Shown: piece after piece, positions 1-8,588 of the stretch | Position numbering within the stretch: the stretch's first letter is position 1 | Layout of the letters: every line of letters begins with the position of its first letter | Source of the DNA: Granulicella sp. dw_53 | GTDB taxonomy: Bacteria > Acidobacteriota > Terriglobia > Terriglobales > Acidobacteriaceae | DNA: 64,000 nucleotides | Assembly: GCF_018449545.1 (NCBI RefSeq) | Contig: NZ_JAAVUR010000013.1 | Coordinates: forward strand, 1 to 64,000 | Reading direction: 5' to 3' | The notes under the pieces: model-generated | Told to the model about the DNA's origin: nothing | Database searches by the model: none | The model's input: the letters and a program-made list of their open reading frames with translations, nothing else | Position numbers and translations under genes: made by a program

Positions 1-1
1 G

Positions 2-196
2 GACCACGTTTTTGTTTCTGCCGTTGCGAAGATCGAGGGCGAGTCCGTAGTGGTGTCGGCGCCCTCTGTTTCGCGGCGGCGTTTCGTCCGTTATGCCTGG
101 GCAAATGTCGTTCCACCTGCGCTTTACAACAGTGCAGGTCTACCCGCTTCTACCTTCTCCTCAGAATGGGTGACTGCGTTACCGCTGACGCGATAA
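2..196 (+). CDS. Sialate O-acetylesterase, C-terminal end (cut by window start)
   Basis: An open frame runs from the first bases to a TAA at 194-196 and gives 64 residues. The end reads VRYAWANVVPPALYNSAGLP, which matches the typical C-terminus of secreted sialate O-acetylesterases (SASA/SGNH-like family), where a VRYAWAD..LYN..GLPASPF signature closes the protein. Such enzymes remove acetyl groups from sialic acids or other acetylated sugars and are usually exported. The catalytic Ser and His lie outside the window, so activity cannot be judged. The assignment rests only on this tail motif. Confidence 0.68.
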   Translation, partial: DHVFVSAVAKIEGESVVVSAPSVSRRRFVRYAWANVVPPALYNSAGLPASTFSSEWVTALPLTR

Positions 197-310
197 TATC
201 GCTGCAACGTAAATCCGGCTACATTTGCGACGGTACGATCCGATTGCAGCCACCCTTGCACTCAGGAGCGACACAGTTGATCGGCAGTTCACGTATGCGG
301 GATACAGACG

Positions 311-1267
311 ATGCAATGCAATATCAGCCGAACTTTCTGCTCACTCGCTCTACTTGCTACATCTATGTTGAGCGCCCAGCAAGATGTCCACCGTAAGCCG
401 CACGTCGCGTTCACCCGAACGCTCACCGTCGGCACCTCTACGTTGCAAGTCGATTTCGCCGATGGTCTGCTGGATCTCCCCCGCACTGCCATCACTGACC
501 GCATCCAGCAAGCCGTCCACGCCGTTTCCCTTTACTATGGACGTTTCCCTGTTTCCAGAGCTCGCATCCTTATTCTCCCCACTGCCAACCGCGACCTGCA
601 CGGTACTACCTGGGGTGACCGAGAAGGCTTCCCAGCCTTCCTCATCCTCCATATCGGCCAGTCGGTCACACGGGAAGAATTGACCTCCGACTGGATCATC
701 ACCCACGAACTTGTCCACACCGCCCTACCTTCGCTGCCGGACGACCAGCACTGGCTTGAAGAAGGGATAGCCAGTTACGTCGAACCGATCGCCCGCGTGC
801 AAGCGGGCGAGATGCCCCCTGAAAGTATCTGGGCCGATATGCTCCGAGGCATGATCAACGGCGAACCCGAACGAGGCGACCACGGCCTCAACAACACTCA
901 CACCTGGGGGCGTACCTACTGGGGTGGTGCGCTCTTTTGCCTCGTCGCCGACATCGAAATCCGCCGTCAGACCCACAACCGACTCGGCTTGCAAGATGCT
1001 CTCCGCGCCATCCTCCGCTCGGGCGGCACAATCGACAAGGAGTGGCCTATCGCCCAAGTGCTTGCTATCGGAGACACCGCAACCGGCACCCACGTCCTTC
1101 AACAGATGTACGCTCGCTGGTCCACCGCTCCAGTGCCTGTCGATCTCCCCCAACTGTGGCGCCAACTCGGCATTCGCAGCACCAATAACACCATTACCTT
1201 CGATCCCGCCGCTCCAGACTCCGCCATACGCGCCGCCATTACCCGACCGGGGGCCGCCGAATTTTAG
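311..1267 (+). CDS. Secreted HExxH zinc metallopeptidase-like protein
   Basis: A 318-residue protein with an N-terminal Sec-type hydrophobic stretch (about residues 8-22, ending near AQQ). Near residue 138 it has HELVH, the HExxH zinc motif, followed about 20 residues later by WLEEGIASYVE. The glutamate there is placed like the third zinc ligand of gluzincins (M1/M61-like peptidases), so it is probably an exported zinc peptidase with unknown substrate. No further domain is recognisable. It follows the esterase gene on the same strand after about 110 bases, so co-transcription is possible. A ribosome site is not obvious; the start was chosen because it puts the signal peptide at the N-terminus. 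Confidence 0.72.
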   Translation: MQCNISRTFCSLALLATSMLSAQQDVHRKPHVAFTRTLTVGTSTLQVDFADGLLDLPRTAITDRIQQAVHAVSLYYGRFPVSRARILILPTANRDLHGTTWGDREGFPAFLILHIGQSVTREELTSDWIITHELVHTALPSLPDDQHWLEEGIASYVEPIARVQAGEMPPESIWADMLRGMINGEPERGDHGLNNTHTWGRTYWGGALFCLVADIEIRRQTHNRLGLQDALRAILRSGGTIDKEWPIAQVLAIGDTATGTHVLQQMYARWSTAPVPVDLPQLWRQLGIRSTNNTITFDPAAPDSAIRAAITRPGAAEF

Positions 1268-1766
1268 CCCTTCCATCTATACTTGACGGCCAATCGTCCA
1301 AACTCTTTGAAAAGAGTTCTGAACTTATTCAGTTTCGTGCAAATCGAACGCAGATAGCGCCCAAGTACTCAATCCCGATTTGCTTCGATGAGGAAAAATC
1401 TCTCTGGATACTGCTTGAACCACATTCTCACTCGATTTGCCTATGCTGTTATGCTCCTCCGACGGCAGTTTCTAAGGCCACCCCGATACCTCGAATGGAA
1501 GCAGTACGCCTTCCCGGCAAAGCCCCAGAGACACACCCGCCTCTTCCCTTCCACGCTGTGCAAATGACTAGACACTGATATCTATCGGGTATTGATAAAA
1601 TATATGGAACATACTTCACCCCCAGTAAAGCTCCATCGCGGTCCTGCGTGGCGGTCTACTGGATTCCGGCTGGTTCACGATTGAAGCCACTGTCAGTGCG
1701 ATAGTTGTCAATCCGTCCAGCCCTTCGGCGAACTGGTTATTAGTTATTAATGGATAGGAGTTACAC
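1268..1766. other. Intergenic region without a recognised gene
   Basis: About 500 bases between the peptidase and the SelA-like gene. Reading both strands gave no convincing gene or RNA. The only clear signal is AGGAG at 1756-1760, well placed as the ribosome site for the ATG at 1767. The last 200 bases are richer in A/T and probably hold the promoter, but I could not fix -35 and -10 boxes. Confidence 0.5.
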
Positions 1767-3137
1767 ATGATCTTGAAGTCCGGTTGGAATCGTCGTTCTT
1801 TTCTGTCACTACTTGGTACGGCAACTGGTAGCCTGTTATCGCCTAATGCGGCTGTCGCGGAGAAAAAGGAAAAGGATGAGAAGCATGGCATCGACGGCCA
1901 CCCCATCGTTCCCATCAAGAGCGGCTTAGGATCGACGGGCGATGTCTATAAAGAACTGGGAGTAACACCGCTTGTCAACATCGTCGGGACGGTCACTGTC
2001 ATCGGCGGTTCTGTGATGAAGCCCGAGGTGATGGAGCTGATGCGCCAGGGCAACCAGCACTTTGTGCTGATCAACGAACTTGAGGTGGCCGCTGGCCGCT
2101 ATATCGAAAAGCTTTGCAAAACCCCTCCCGGCTATACCGGCTTGGTGACGGGCGGAGTGGCTGCAGGCATTGTGGTGGGTTATGCCGGCATGTTGACCGA
2201 GGACCTTGAGCCACGTCTCAAAGCCTGTCCTGATCTGACGGGCTTTCCAAAGACCGAGGTCATCATTCAGAAAGCCCATCGCAATAACTTCGACCACCAG
2301 GTTCGCCAGACGGGCGTAACACTCGTGGAAGTTGAGACGAAGGAACAGATGATCAACGCCATCAATCCGAAGACACTGGCTATGCATTACATCAACATCC
2401 AGTCGGACCGCGGTAAGGTGAGCGGGCCCGAGATGATCGAGATTGCAAAGGCACACAATATCTACACATTCAACGATGCCTCGGCCGACGTTCCCCCCAA
2501 GGAGCGCCTGTGGGAGTACCCGGCGCAAGGCTGGGACTTCGTTGCCTTCTCAGGCGGCAAGGATATTTGTGGGCCACAGGCCTCGGGCATTCTGATCGGC
2601 AAAGAGAAGCTGATCCGCTGGGCGCAGATGAATATGAGTCCGCAGGAAGATCGCATCGGCCGCTCTAGCAAGGTGGGCAAGGAGACGATCTTCGCTCTGC
2701 TCAAGGCTCTGGAACTCTTCGTCAATCAGGACTACGACGAGGTCGTCAAGAATTACGATGCTCGCGCCGAGGTCATCACAAAGGCGATTGCGAAGTTTGG
2801 TGTGGCGGCCCTGCCGCGCGAGTTCAATCCGACTGCCCTGGGCAATGTAACGCCGCAGTATAGCTGGCAAATCGATCAGACTAAGCTGAGGATCACGTCG
2901 CAGGAGGTACTACACCAACTTGCTGAGACCAAACCTGTTGGCATTGGCAGTCTGAATGCCGACGCTGGCGGTATGCGCGGACGCAACCCAGAAGCTCCTG
3001 CTAATCAGCCCGAACACCACCATCGCCAGCCGGACCCCACGAAGTTCGGCTTTGCCATGTGGCAGCTGAAAGAGGGCGAGGATAAGTACATCGCCGATCG
3101 CCTAGTAGAAATTTTCAGTGCAGCGCCGAAGGCTTGA
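1767..3137 (+). CDS. Tat-exported SelA-like PLP-dependent enzyme
   Basis: 456 residues. The N-terminus carries a twin-arginine signal (NRRSFLSLL followed by a hydrophobic run and an AVA cleavage-like site), so export folded with cofactor is likely. The rest resembles the SelA/D-glucosaminate-6-phosphate ammonia-lyase group of fold-type I PLP enzymes: the opening GVTPLVNIVGTVTVIGG, and AFSGGKDICGPQASG near residue 260, where the lysine is the expected PLP Schiff-base residue. True selenocysteine synthase is unlikely because of the export signal and the absence of selB/selD nearby. The exact reaction is unknown; an ammonia-lyase or aldolase-type reaction on an amino sugar or amino acid is possible. 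AGGAG lies 7 bases upstream of the ATG. Confidence 0.75.
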   Translation: MILKSGWNRRSFLSLLGTATGSLLSPNAAVAEKKEKDEKHGIDGHPIVPIKSGLGSTGDVYKELGVTPLVNIVGTVTVIGGSVMKPEVMELMRQGNQHFVLINELEVAAGRYIEKLCKTPPGYTGLVTGGVAAGIVVGYAGMLTEDLEPRLKACPDLTGFPKTEVIIQKAHRNNFDHQVRQTGVTLVEVETKEQMINAINPKTLAMHYINIQSDRGKVSGPEMIEIAKAHNIYTFNDASADVPPKERLWEYPAQGWDFVAFSGGKDICGPQASGILIGKEKLIRWAQMNMSPQEDRIGRSSKVGKETIFALLKALELFVNQDYDEVVKNYDARAEVITKAIAKFGVAALPREFNPTALGNVTPQYSWQIDQTKLRITSQEVLHQLAETKPVGIGSLNADAGGMRGRNPEAPANQPEHHHRQPDPTKFGFAMWQLKEGEDKYIADRLVEIFSAAPKA

Positions 3138-4565
3138 CGATAAAACCACTCAGGGGCGAGTCCTTTTCTGCGGTCAATAAATCGAGGTCCGAATCTGAAT
3201 GGGCGATGATTTCACGCTGCACGCAATTGCCCCACTTTACTGAAGGGACAGTACTGAGAACATCTGTGCAGAGCAGATGACTGCTTAGGCATCCGATACT
3301 GCGGTGACGACAAAGATCGTAAATTCGTGTGCTCCGGCCTCTATTACACCTCTTGTCAGCCCAACGAGTTCAGGCTCTCAACCCAGTGTTTCTTTTCACT
3401 GCCTACATTGTAGGTCTTCGTCCAATGAGCGTACTCCCTTGACATTAATCCGATAGCGTGCATACCAGGTTCCCCTTTCACTGTAATCCCCTGGGTTCTA
3501 GGCTTGTTGCGAATTGAGGCTTTCGTCGCATCACGCCTTATTCGAACCCTATTTGTGCAGCTTTCGAATTCGTTGCCTTTGGGGAGACAAATTCGGCGAT
3601 CTCGGCTTCTCGCCAACACAATAATGATCGGGTGGACTTGCCTCTTGGACAAATTGACAATGGCTCGATCCAATTATAAAGAGCTGAATCGCAGCAATAA
3701 TTTACTTTCGACTTTTCGCTTCCTGCAGATGGTAAACCCACATGCTTAAACGGAAGATATAAATTTCACCGGCGCGCGAGTGCATAAAATCTCCCGATCG
3801 TCGTCAGTCATATTGCAACAGCATCTCTTTCTCTGACGATGAATGAGTATTATTCCTCGCAACAAATAGGTGACTCCACTCATTAGAGATGAGTCATTTT
3901 ACCCATTACCAATACGCTATATTTTATAGCCCAGCGAAAGTATCTTAACGGTGCTCATTTTCTTGAATATTTAAGTTGCTACTCAATATCTTTCGTGAGA
4001 TATTTCGGTGCGACAAAATAACCACTTTATTTATTACTGTACTTTTTTTGAGTGCCTTTCATTCTGCCTTTTGGATGACTCTCCCCTGTGGTGCAATTCC
4101 ATGCGTAAATTTTCCGTGAGCTAGATTGTTTGCTTCATTAATTTACGTAGGCGATATATTTCTGGGCCGGGGAGTCGTAGATGAATAACTCGTTGGAGTT
4201 TTTACGGTGTGTTGTCTTAAATCGAGTGACTAAGGTAAAAACATACATTTCTAAAGCTTGGTATCCAAGAGCATCTCTCTCTATAGAGACGCCATTGCTC
4301 GATGTCATTTACCCACCTACAAAATATTTTTCGAAGACCACAACTAAAACATCGTCTGCGCCGCTGAAACTCTTGTTGTTTCCTATGAAAAGCACAAATA
4401 ATGCGAGTTATCTGGAGTTATTCAGTTACAAATTGACTTGTTTTTTTCACACCAAGCGATCTAAAAACCTTTATAAAAATTTCATTCAAAGGAATTCTTC
4501 ACTCGATACAAACACGTTCGTCCAGTCCTGGAACAAATCCGATGAGATGTGTGCGGGGGCCTTCG
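3138..4565. other. AT-rich region upstream of the NRPS cluster
   Basis: About 1.4 kb of clearly lower G+C than the flanks, especially 3750-4540. Short open frames occur on both strands (3356-3673 minus, 3504-3749 plus), but they overlap each other, have no recognisable motif and look accidental. The region probably holds the promoter of the biosynthetic cluster and may mark the edge of a transferred block. No integrase, tRNA or insertion-sequence end was seen. Confidence 0.5.
3878..3894. other. Short inverted repeat in the AT-rich region
   Basis: ACTCAT (3878-3883) and ATGAGT (3889-3894) form a perfect 6-bp inverted repeat around TAGAG, followed by CATTTTA. It could be a weak hairpin or an operator half-site pair. 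It is short enough to arise by chance. Confidence 0.2.
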
Positions 4566-4579
4566 ATGAAAGCGAATGA
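4181..4579 (+). CDS. Doubtful 132-residue ORF before the NRPS gene
   Basis: An open frame starting at an ATG with GGGGAG six bases upstream and ending 14 bases inside the NRPS gene. The product is rich in Lys, Ser, Thr, Asn and Phe, has no signal, transmembrane segment or motif I recognise, and its composition reflects the local AT-richness. In favour are the ribosome-site-like sequence and the small overlap with the next gene, which would suit a coupled leader gene. Against are the lack of any family resemblance and the composition. I keep it only as a low-confidence candidate. Confidence 0.2.
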   Translation: MNNSLEFLRCVVLNRVTKVKTYISKAWYPRASLSIETPLLDVIYPPTKYFSKTTTKTSSAPLKLLLFPMKSTNNASYLELFSYKLTCFFHTKRSKNLYKNFIQRNSSLDTNTFVQSWNKSDEMCAGAFDESE

Positions 4580-7500
4580 GCGTTATTCTTACCCATTGAC
4601 TACTGCTCAGCGTGGCTTGTATTTCAGTCAAAAAATTACGCCTAGCGCCAACATGAATATTGCCGAAGCGGTGGAGATATGCGGTCCGATTAAGCCCGAG
4701 ATATTCCGCGTTGCACTCCGTCAATTAGTAGCCGAGGCAGAAGAACTGCGCGTGCGTATTACTGAGCAAGATGGAAAGCCCAAGCAGGAGGTGCTGCCGT
4801 TCTACAAAGGCGATTTCCCGTACATAGATATGAGTCGCGAAGACGATCCGCGCACCGCGATAGAGGCGTGGATGAAGGACGAATTGGCTCGGCCCATTGA
4901 TCTAGCCAATAATCCATTGTGGGTTTCCGCTCTTCTAAAGGCCGCGGATGATCATTATTTCTGGTATCACCGGGCTAATCACATAGGAGTAGATGGTTAC
5001 GGTGGAGGTCTGATTGCCCGGCGCTTGGCGGAGCTATATACCGCACTTGCCGAGGACCGCGAGCCGATAGCCAGTTCCTTTTGCACGGTGGAGACGTTGA
5101 TAGCGGCTGAGACTGCCTATCGAGATTCGGAACGATTCCAACGCGATCGGGAGTATTGGCATCAACAACTGGCCCAACTCCCTGAAGCGTTGACACTATC
5201 GCGTAGCCATCGCCGGCATGGTCTAAGTAGCGACCTGCGCCGTAGCGTTGGCCATTTGTCCGCTGACACTGTCCGGCAACTCGCGGAGCTTGGCAAGGCC
5301 ACTGCGGCTAGCCTCCCTCAGGTCCTCATCAGCCTGGTTGCCGCCTACTACCAACGAGTAACCTGTGTCACTGATTTGGTCTTCCTTATGCCGGTCTCGG
5401 GACGCATCAACGCGGCGCTGAGGCGCTCTCTTGCACCATCGGTAAATGCGGTGCCGATCCGCCTATACTTTACACCCGAGATAACCGCCGCTGAACTGTT
5501 CTCACAGGTCTCGCGAACTGTGCGGCAAGCGTTACGCCATCAGCAATATCGCTATGAAGATTTGCGCCGCGACCTTGGCCGCATCGGTCAAGAGCAGAAC
5601 ATTGCATGGCTTGGTGTGAATATCGAACCATTCGACTACCATCTCAATTTTGATGGCGCCGCGACCATCTCACATAATCTGTCGAATAGTTCAGCCGAGG
5701 ACCTAATGGTGTTCATGTATGACCGAGGCACGGACACAGGCTTACGCTTCGACCTGGATGCCAATCCGGCACTCTACGAACTAGATGAGTTGGATGAGCA
5801 CCGACGAAGGTTGACACGCCTTATCGAGCAGGTGCTTGCCAAGCCAGACGTGCCGTTAAGACAGCTTGATATTTTAGGTGATGAGGAACGTCGGCGTTTA
5901 CTCTGCGACTGGAATGCCACGGCTTCAGAGCTGCAAGATACCCGTCTGCCTGCATTCGTTGCGCATTGGGCAGCAGTAACCCCGGACGCGCCAGCAGTCG
6001 TGTATGAAAACACCGTAGTAAGTTATCGTCAGTTGCATAACCGAAGCGTTCGACAAGCCCGTCAACTGATCGCCAGTGGAGTGGAGTCTGGCGACATAGT
6101 TGCCGTTGCGTTGCCACGTAGTGAGCAGTTGTTGATTGTTCTGCTAGCAATTATGCGAACTGGGGCGGCATATCTGCCACTCGATCTAGATAGCCCGATC
6201 GAGCGGACGATGTTGGTGTTGGATGACGCCTCACCGATTTTGCTGATTGCTCCACCCCAGATGCATGAACGCTTCGCTCGCAGAAGCTTGACGCTGCTGC
6301 GGCCGGAATATATAGATCCGTCGCTGAGTACCCAGGAACATGAACCGGATTTAAGCACTTCAGATGGAACTGCCTATGTGCTTTATACCTCCGGATCGAC
6401 GGGACGTCCGAAGGGAGTGGAGGTAACACATCGCAATCTGGCGAATTTCCTCGAAGGTATGCGATACGAACTCATGCCCACGGCCAGAGACCGGTTTCTA
6501 GCAGTAACTACAGTGATCTTCGATATAGCTGGGCTCGAGTTGTACCTACCGTTGACAGTCGGAGCTCGTGTGGTAATGGCAGGCAGCGAGGCTGTTCATG
6601 ACCCACCGGCGCTAGCACGGTTGATTCGGCGCAGCGGTGCGACCCACATGCAAGCTACGCCTTCTTTGTGGCGGATCTTGTTGGCCAGTTCCGATACAAA
6701 ACTCGAGGATGTACATGTGTTGGTCGGTGGCGAGGCTTTGGGCGCGGAGTTAGCGGTGCGGCTCAAAGGTATGGCCGCACGAGTTACCCAATTTTATGGA
6801 CCAACCGAAACCACGATCTGGTCGACTGCTTTCGAACTAGGCGAGATTGGAGCGATAGCACCGCCAATAGGCCGTCCGATACTTAATACCCAAGTTTATG
6901 TATTAGACGAATACCGTCAGCCGGTCGTGACCGGTTCGACCGGCGAGTTATACATAGGAGGAGAAGGAGTAGCCAAGGGCTATTTACACCGGGCAAAACT
7001 TAATGAAGAACGCTTTCTTGCGAACCCGTTCAGCGATAATGGCGGCCGTATGTATCGTACTGGCGATCTGGTACGTTGGATTGACGGTGGGCTACTTGAA
7101 TTCATAGGACGTGTGGACGACCAGGTAAAAGTCAACGGCCACAGGGTAGAGTTGGGCGAAATCGAGAGCCTGTTACTACAGCACGAGACTGTATCCGAAG
7201 CTGCTGTCACTGCGCATCATGACGGTGGCACAGTTTCTCTAGCTAGTTATCTGGTAGCGTCAAACGGCATGTTCATTGATATAGACTCGCTACGCGTGTT
7301 CCTGGCTGGTCGTTTGCCCAGCTACATGATGCCGGACAGTTTCGTCGTGCTGGATGCTTTGCCGCTGACACCGAATGGAAAGTTGGATCGCAAGGCGTTG
7401 CCTTTACCGGAGTGGGCCAATCGAAATATTTATGTTGAGCCAGCAACTCCAACCGAGAAGAAACTTGCGGAATTGTGGCAGCAAATTCTGAAGGTCGGGC

Positions 7501-8588
7501 GGGTGGGTCTGCATGACAACTTTTTCGAATTGGGAGGTGATTCTCTGAATGCGGCCGAGTTGGCGGCACTTTTTCCCACCTTGTTCGAGACGGAGCTGGC
7601 CTTGGGCAGCCTGTTCGAGGCACCTACCGTTGGCGCTTTGGCAGCGTTGATCGATCGCCTCACTAGCAGCGACCTTGTCGAGCCGCTAAGTGTCATGCTG
7701 CCACTGCGCCGGGTCGCGCATCGACCACTCTTCTGTATCCACCCAATGATTGGTGTCAGTCTGGGCTTTTCCGCTTTGCTGCGGCATCTGGATCCTATGA
7801 TTCCGGTCTACGGATTGCAATCGCGGGGGCTGCGAGGCGGTGTTAGTCTGCCGAGCAGTATCGAAGAGATAGCGACAGACTATCTGACTCAGATCCGACG
7901 TATCCAGCCTGAGGGACCGTATCGATTGATCGGACGCTCACTGGGAGGCTTGCTTGGTCACTCCATCGCCGCGCAGATGCAGGCTCAGGGTTCGGAGGTA
8001 GAGCTATTATCGATGATTGACAGTTATTTGTTCGCCTCCGAAGAGAATGACCGTCCACCTACTGGAGCAGACGAGGTGAAAATGGCGTTGAGTTTTCTGG
8101 GCATCGATCTTGTTCACGAAAACATACCAGCAACATTGAAAGAGTTGGGGGAGTTTTTATTGCGCCATGATAATGCACGTTCGATTCCCCAACTCGAGGG
8201 AGTCATGAGGCTGTCACAAGAAATTATAAAAAGCCATCCAGAGTTCATCAAGCACCTGGCGGCGGTGATGTTCAACAACCTGAAACTGGCACGTCAGCAT
8301 GTACCATGCAAAATAGATGTCGATGTCCTCTATTTCAGTGCTACGGAAGTCACGGGCGATCTGGATGGAATACTCGATCGTAATCCGTCGGCATGGCGCC
8401 CCTTTGTGGGCGGTGTGTTCCAGGTGCATGAACTCGCTTGTCATCACGAGAATGTGCTAGATCCAGTTCCTGCGGCCGAGATAGGAAACATATTGCAGCA
8501 GCGGCTCTCTCTTCTGGACCGTCAGCATATGCGGAGGCCTTCAGCTCTTCAACAAGAAAAGGAAGTAATCATCCCGGTCTATGCCTGA
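4566..8588 (+). CDS. Single-module NRPS (C-A-T-TE), predicted glycine-activating
   Basis: About 1340 residues in one module. The condensation domain (about 1-440) has NHIGVDG with the catalytic His near 139. The adenylation domain (about 460-960) has YTSGSTGRPKG near 606, YGPTETT and NGKLDRK. The carrier domain has GGDSLN with the phosphopantetheine Ser near 993. The thioesterase has GRSLGG (Ser about 1125), MIDS (about 1152) and CHHEN (His about 1293). Aligning against PheA by eye gives the ten-residue pocket code D-I-L-Q-L-G-F-I-W-K, one change from the published glycine code DILQLGLIWK. The architecture matches SwrW-type serrawettin synthetases, where a starter C domain takes a 3-hydroxyacyl chain, so N-acylation of glycine is inferred. 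I prefer the ATG at 4566 (GGGGG upstream) to 4542. The stop overlaps the next gene by 8 bases. Confidence 0.9.
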   Translation: MKANERYSYPLTTAQRGLYFSQKITPSANMNIAEAVEICGPIKPEIFRVALRQLVAEAEELRVRITEQDGKPKQEVLPFYKGDFPYIDMSREDDPRTAIEAWMKDELARPIDLANNPLWVSALLKAADDHYFWYHRANHIGVDGYGGGLIARRLAELYTALAEDREPIASSFCTVETLIAAETAYRDSERFQRDREYWHQQLAQLPEALTLSRSHRRHGLSSDLRRSVGHLSADTVRQLAELGKATAASLPQVLISLVAAYYQRVTCVTDLVFLMPVSGRINAALRRSLAPSVNAVPIRLYFTPEITAAELFSQVSRTVRQALRHQQYRYEDLRRDLGRIGQEQNIAWLGVNIEPFDYHLNFDGAATISHNLSNSSAEDLMVFMYDRGTDTGLRFDLDANPALYELDELDEHRRRLTRLIEQVLAKPDVPLRQLDILGDEERRRLLCDWNATASELQDTRLPAFVAHWAAVTPDAPAVVYENTVVSYRQLHNRSVRQARQLIASGVESGDIVAVALPRSEQLLIVLLAIMRTGAAYLPLDLDSPIERTMLVLDDASPILLIAPPQMHERFARRSLTLLRPEYIDPSLSTQEHEPDLSTSDGTAYVLYTSGSTGRPKGVEVTHRNLANFLEGMRYELMPTARDRFLAVTTVIFDIAGLELYLPLTVGARVVMAGSEAVHDPPALARLIRRSGATHMQATPSLWRILLASSDTKLEDVHVLVGGEALGAELAVRLKGMAARVTQFYGPTETTIWSTAFELGEIGAIAPPIGRPILNTQVYVLDEYRQPVVTGSTGELYIGGEGVAKGYLHRAKLNEERFLANPFSDNGGRMYRTGDLVRWIDGGLLEFIGRVDDQVKVNGHRVELGEIESLLLQHETVSEAAVTAHHDGGTVSLASYLVASNGMFIDIDSLRVFLAGRLPSYMMPDSFVVLDALPLTPNGKLDRKALPLPEWANRNIYVEPATPTEKKLAELWQQILKVGRVGLHDNFFELGGDSLNAAELAALFPTLFETELALGSLFEAPTVGALAALIDRLTSSDLVEPLSVMLPLRRVAHRPLFCIHPMIGVSLGFSALLRHLDPMIPVYGLQSRGLRGGVSLPSSIEEIATDYLTQIRRIQPEGPYRLIGRSLGGLLGHSIAAQMQAQGSEVELLSMIDSYLFASEENDRPPTGADEVKMALSFLGIDLVHENIPATLKELGEFLLRHDNARSIPQLEGVMRLSQEIIKSHPEFIKHLAAVMFNNLKLARQHVPCKIDVDVLYFSATEVTGDLDGILDRNPSAWRPFVGGVFQVHELACHHENVLDPVPAAEIGNILQQRLSLLDRQHMRRPSALQQEKEVIIPVYA

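Noticed and set aside
3356..3749. Two overlapping frames of 105 (minus) and 81 (plus) codons in the AT-rich block
   Set aside because: They overlap on opposite strands, lack ribosome sites and motifs, and are of a length expected by chance.
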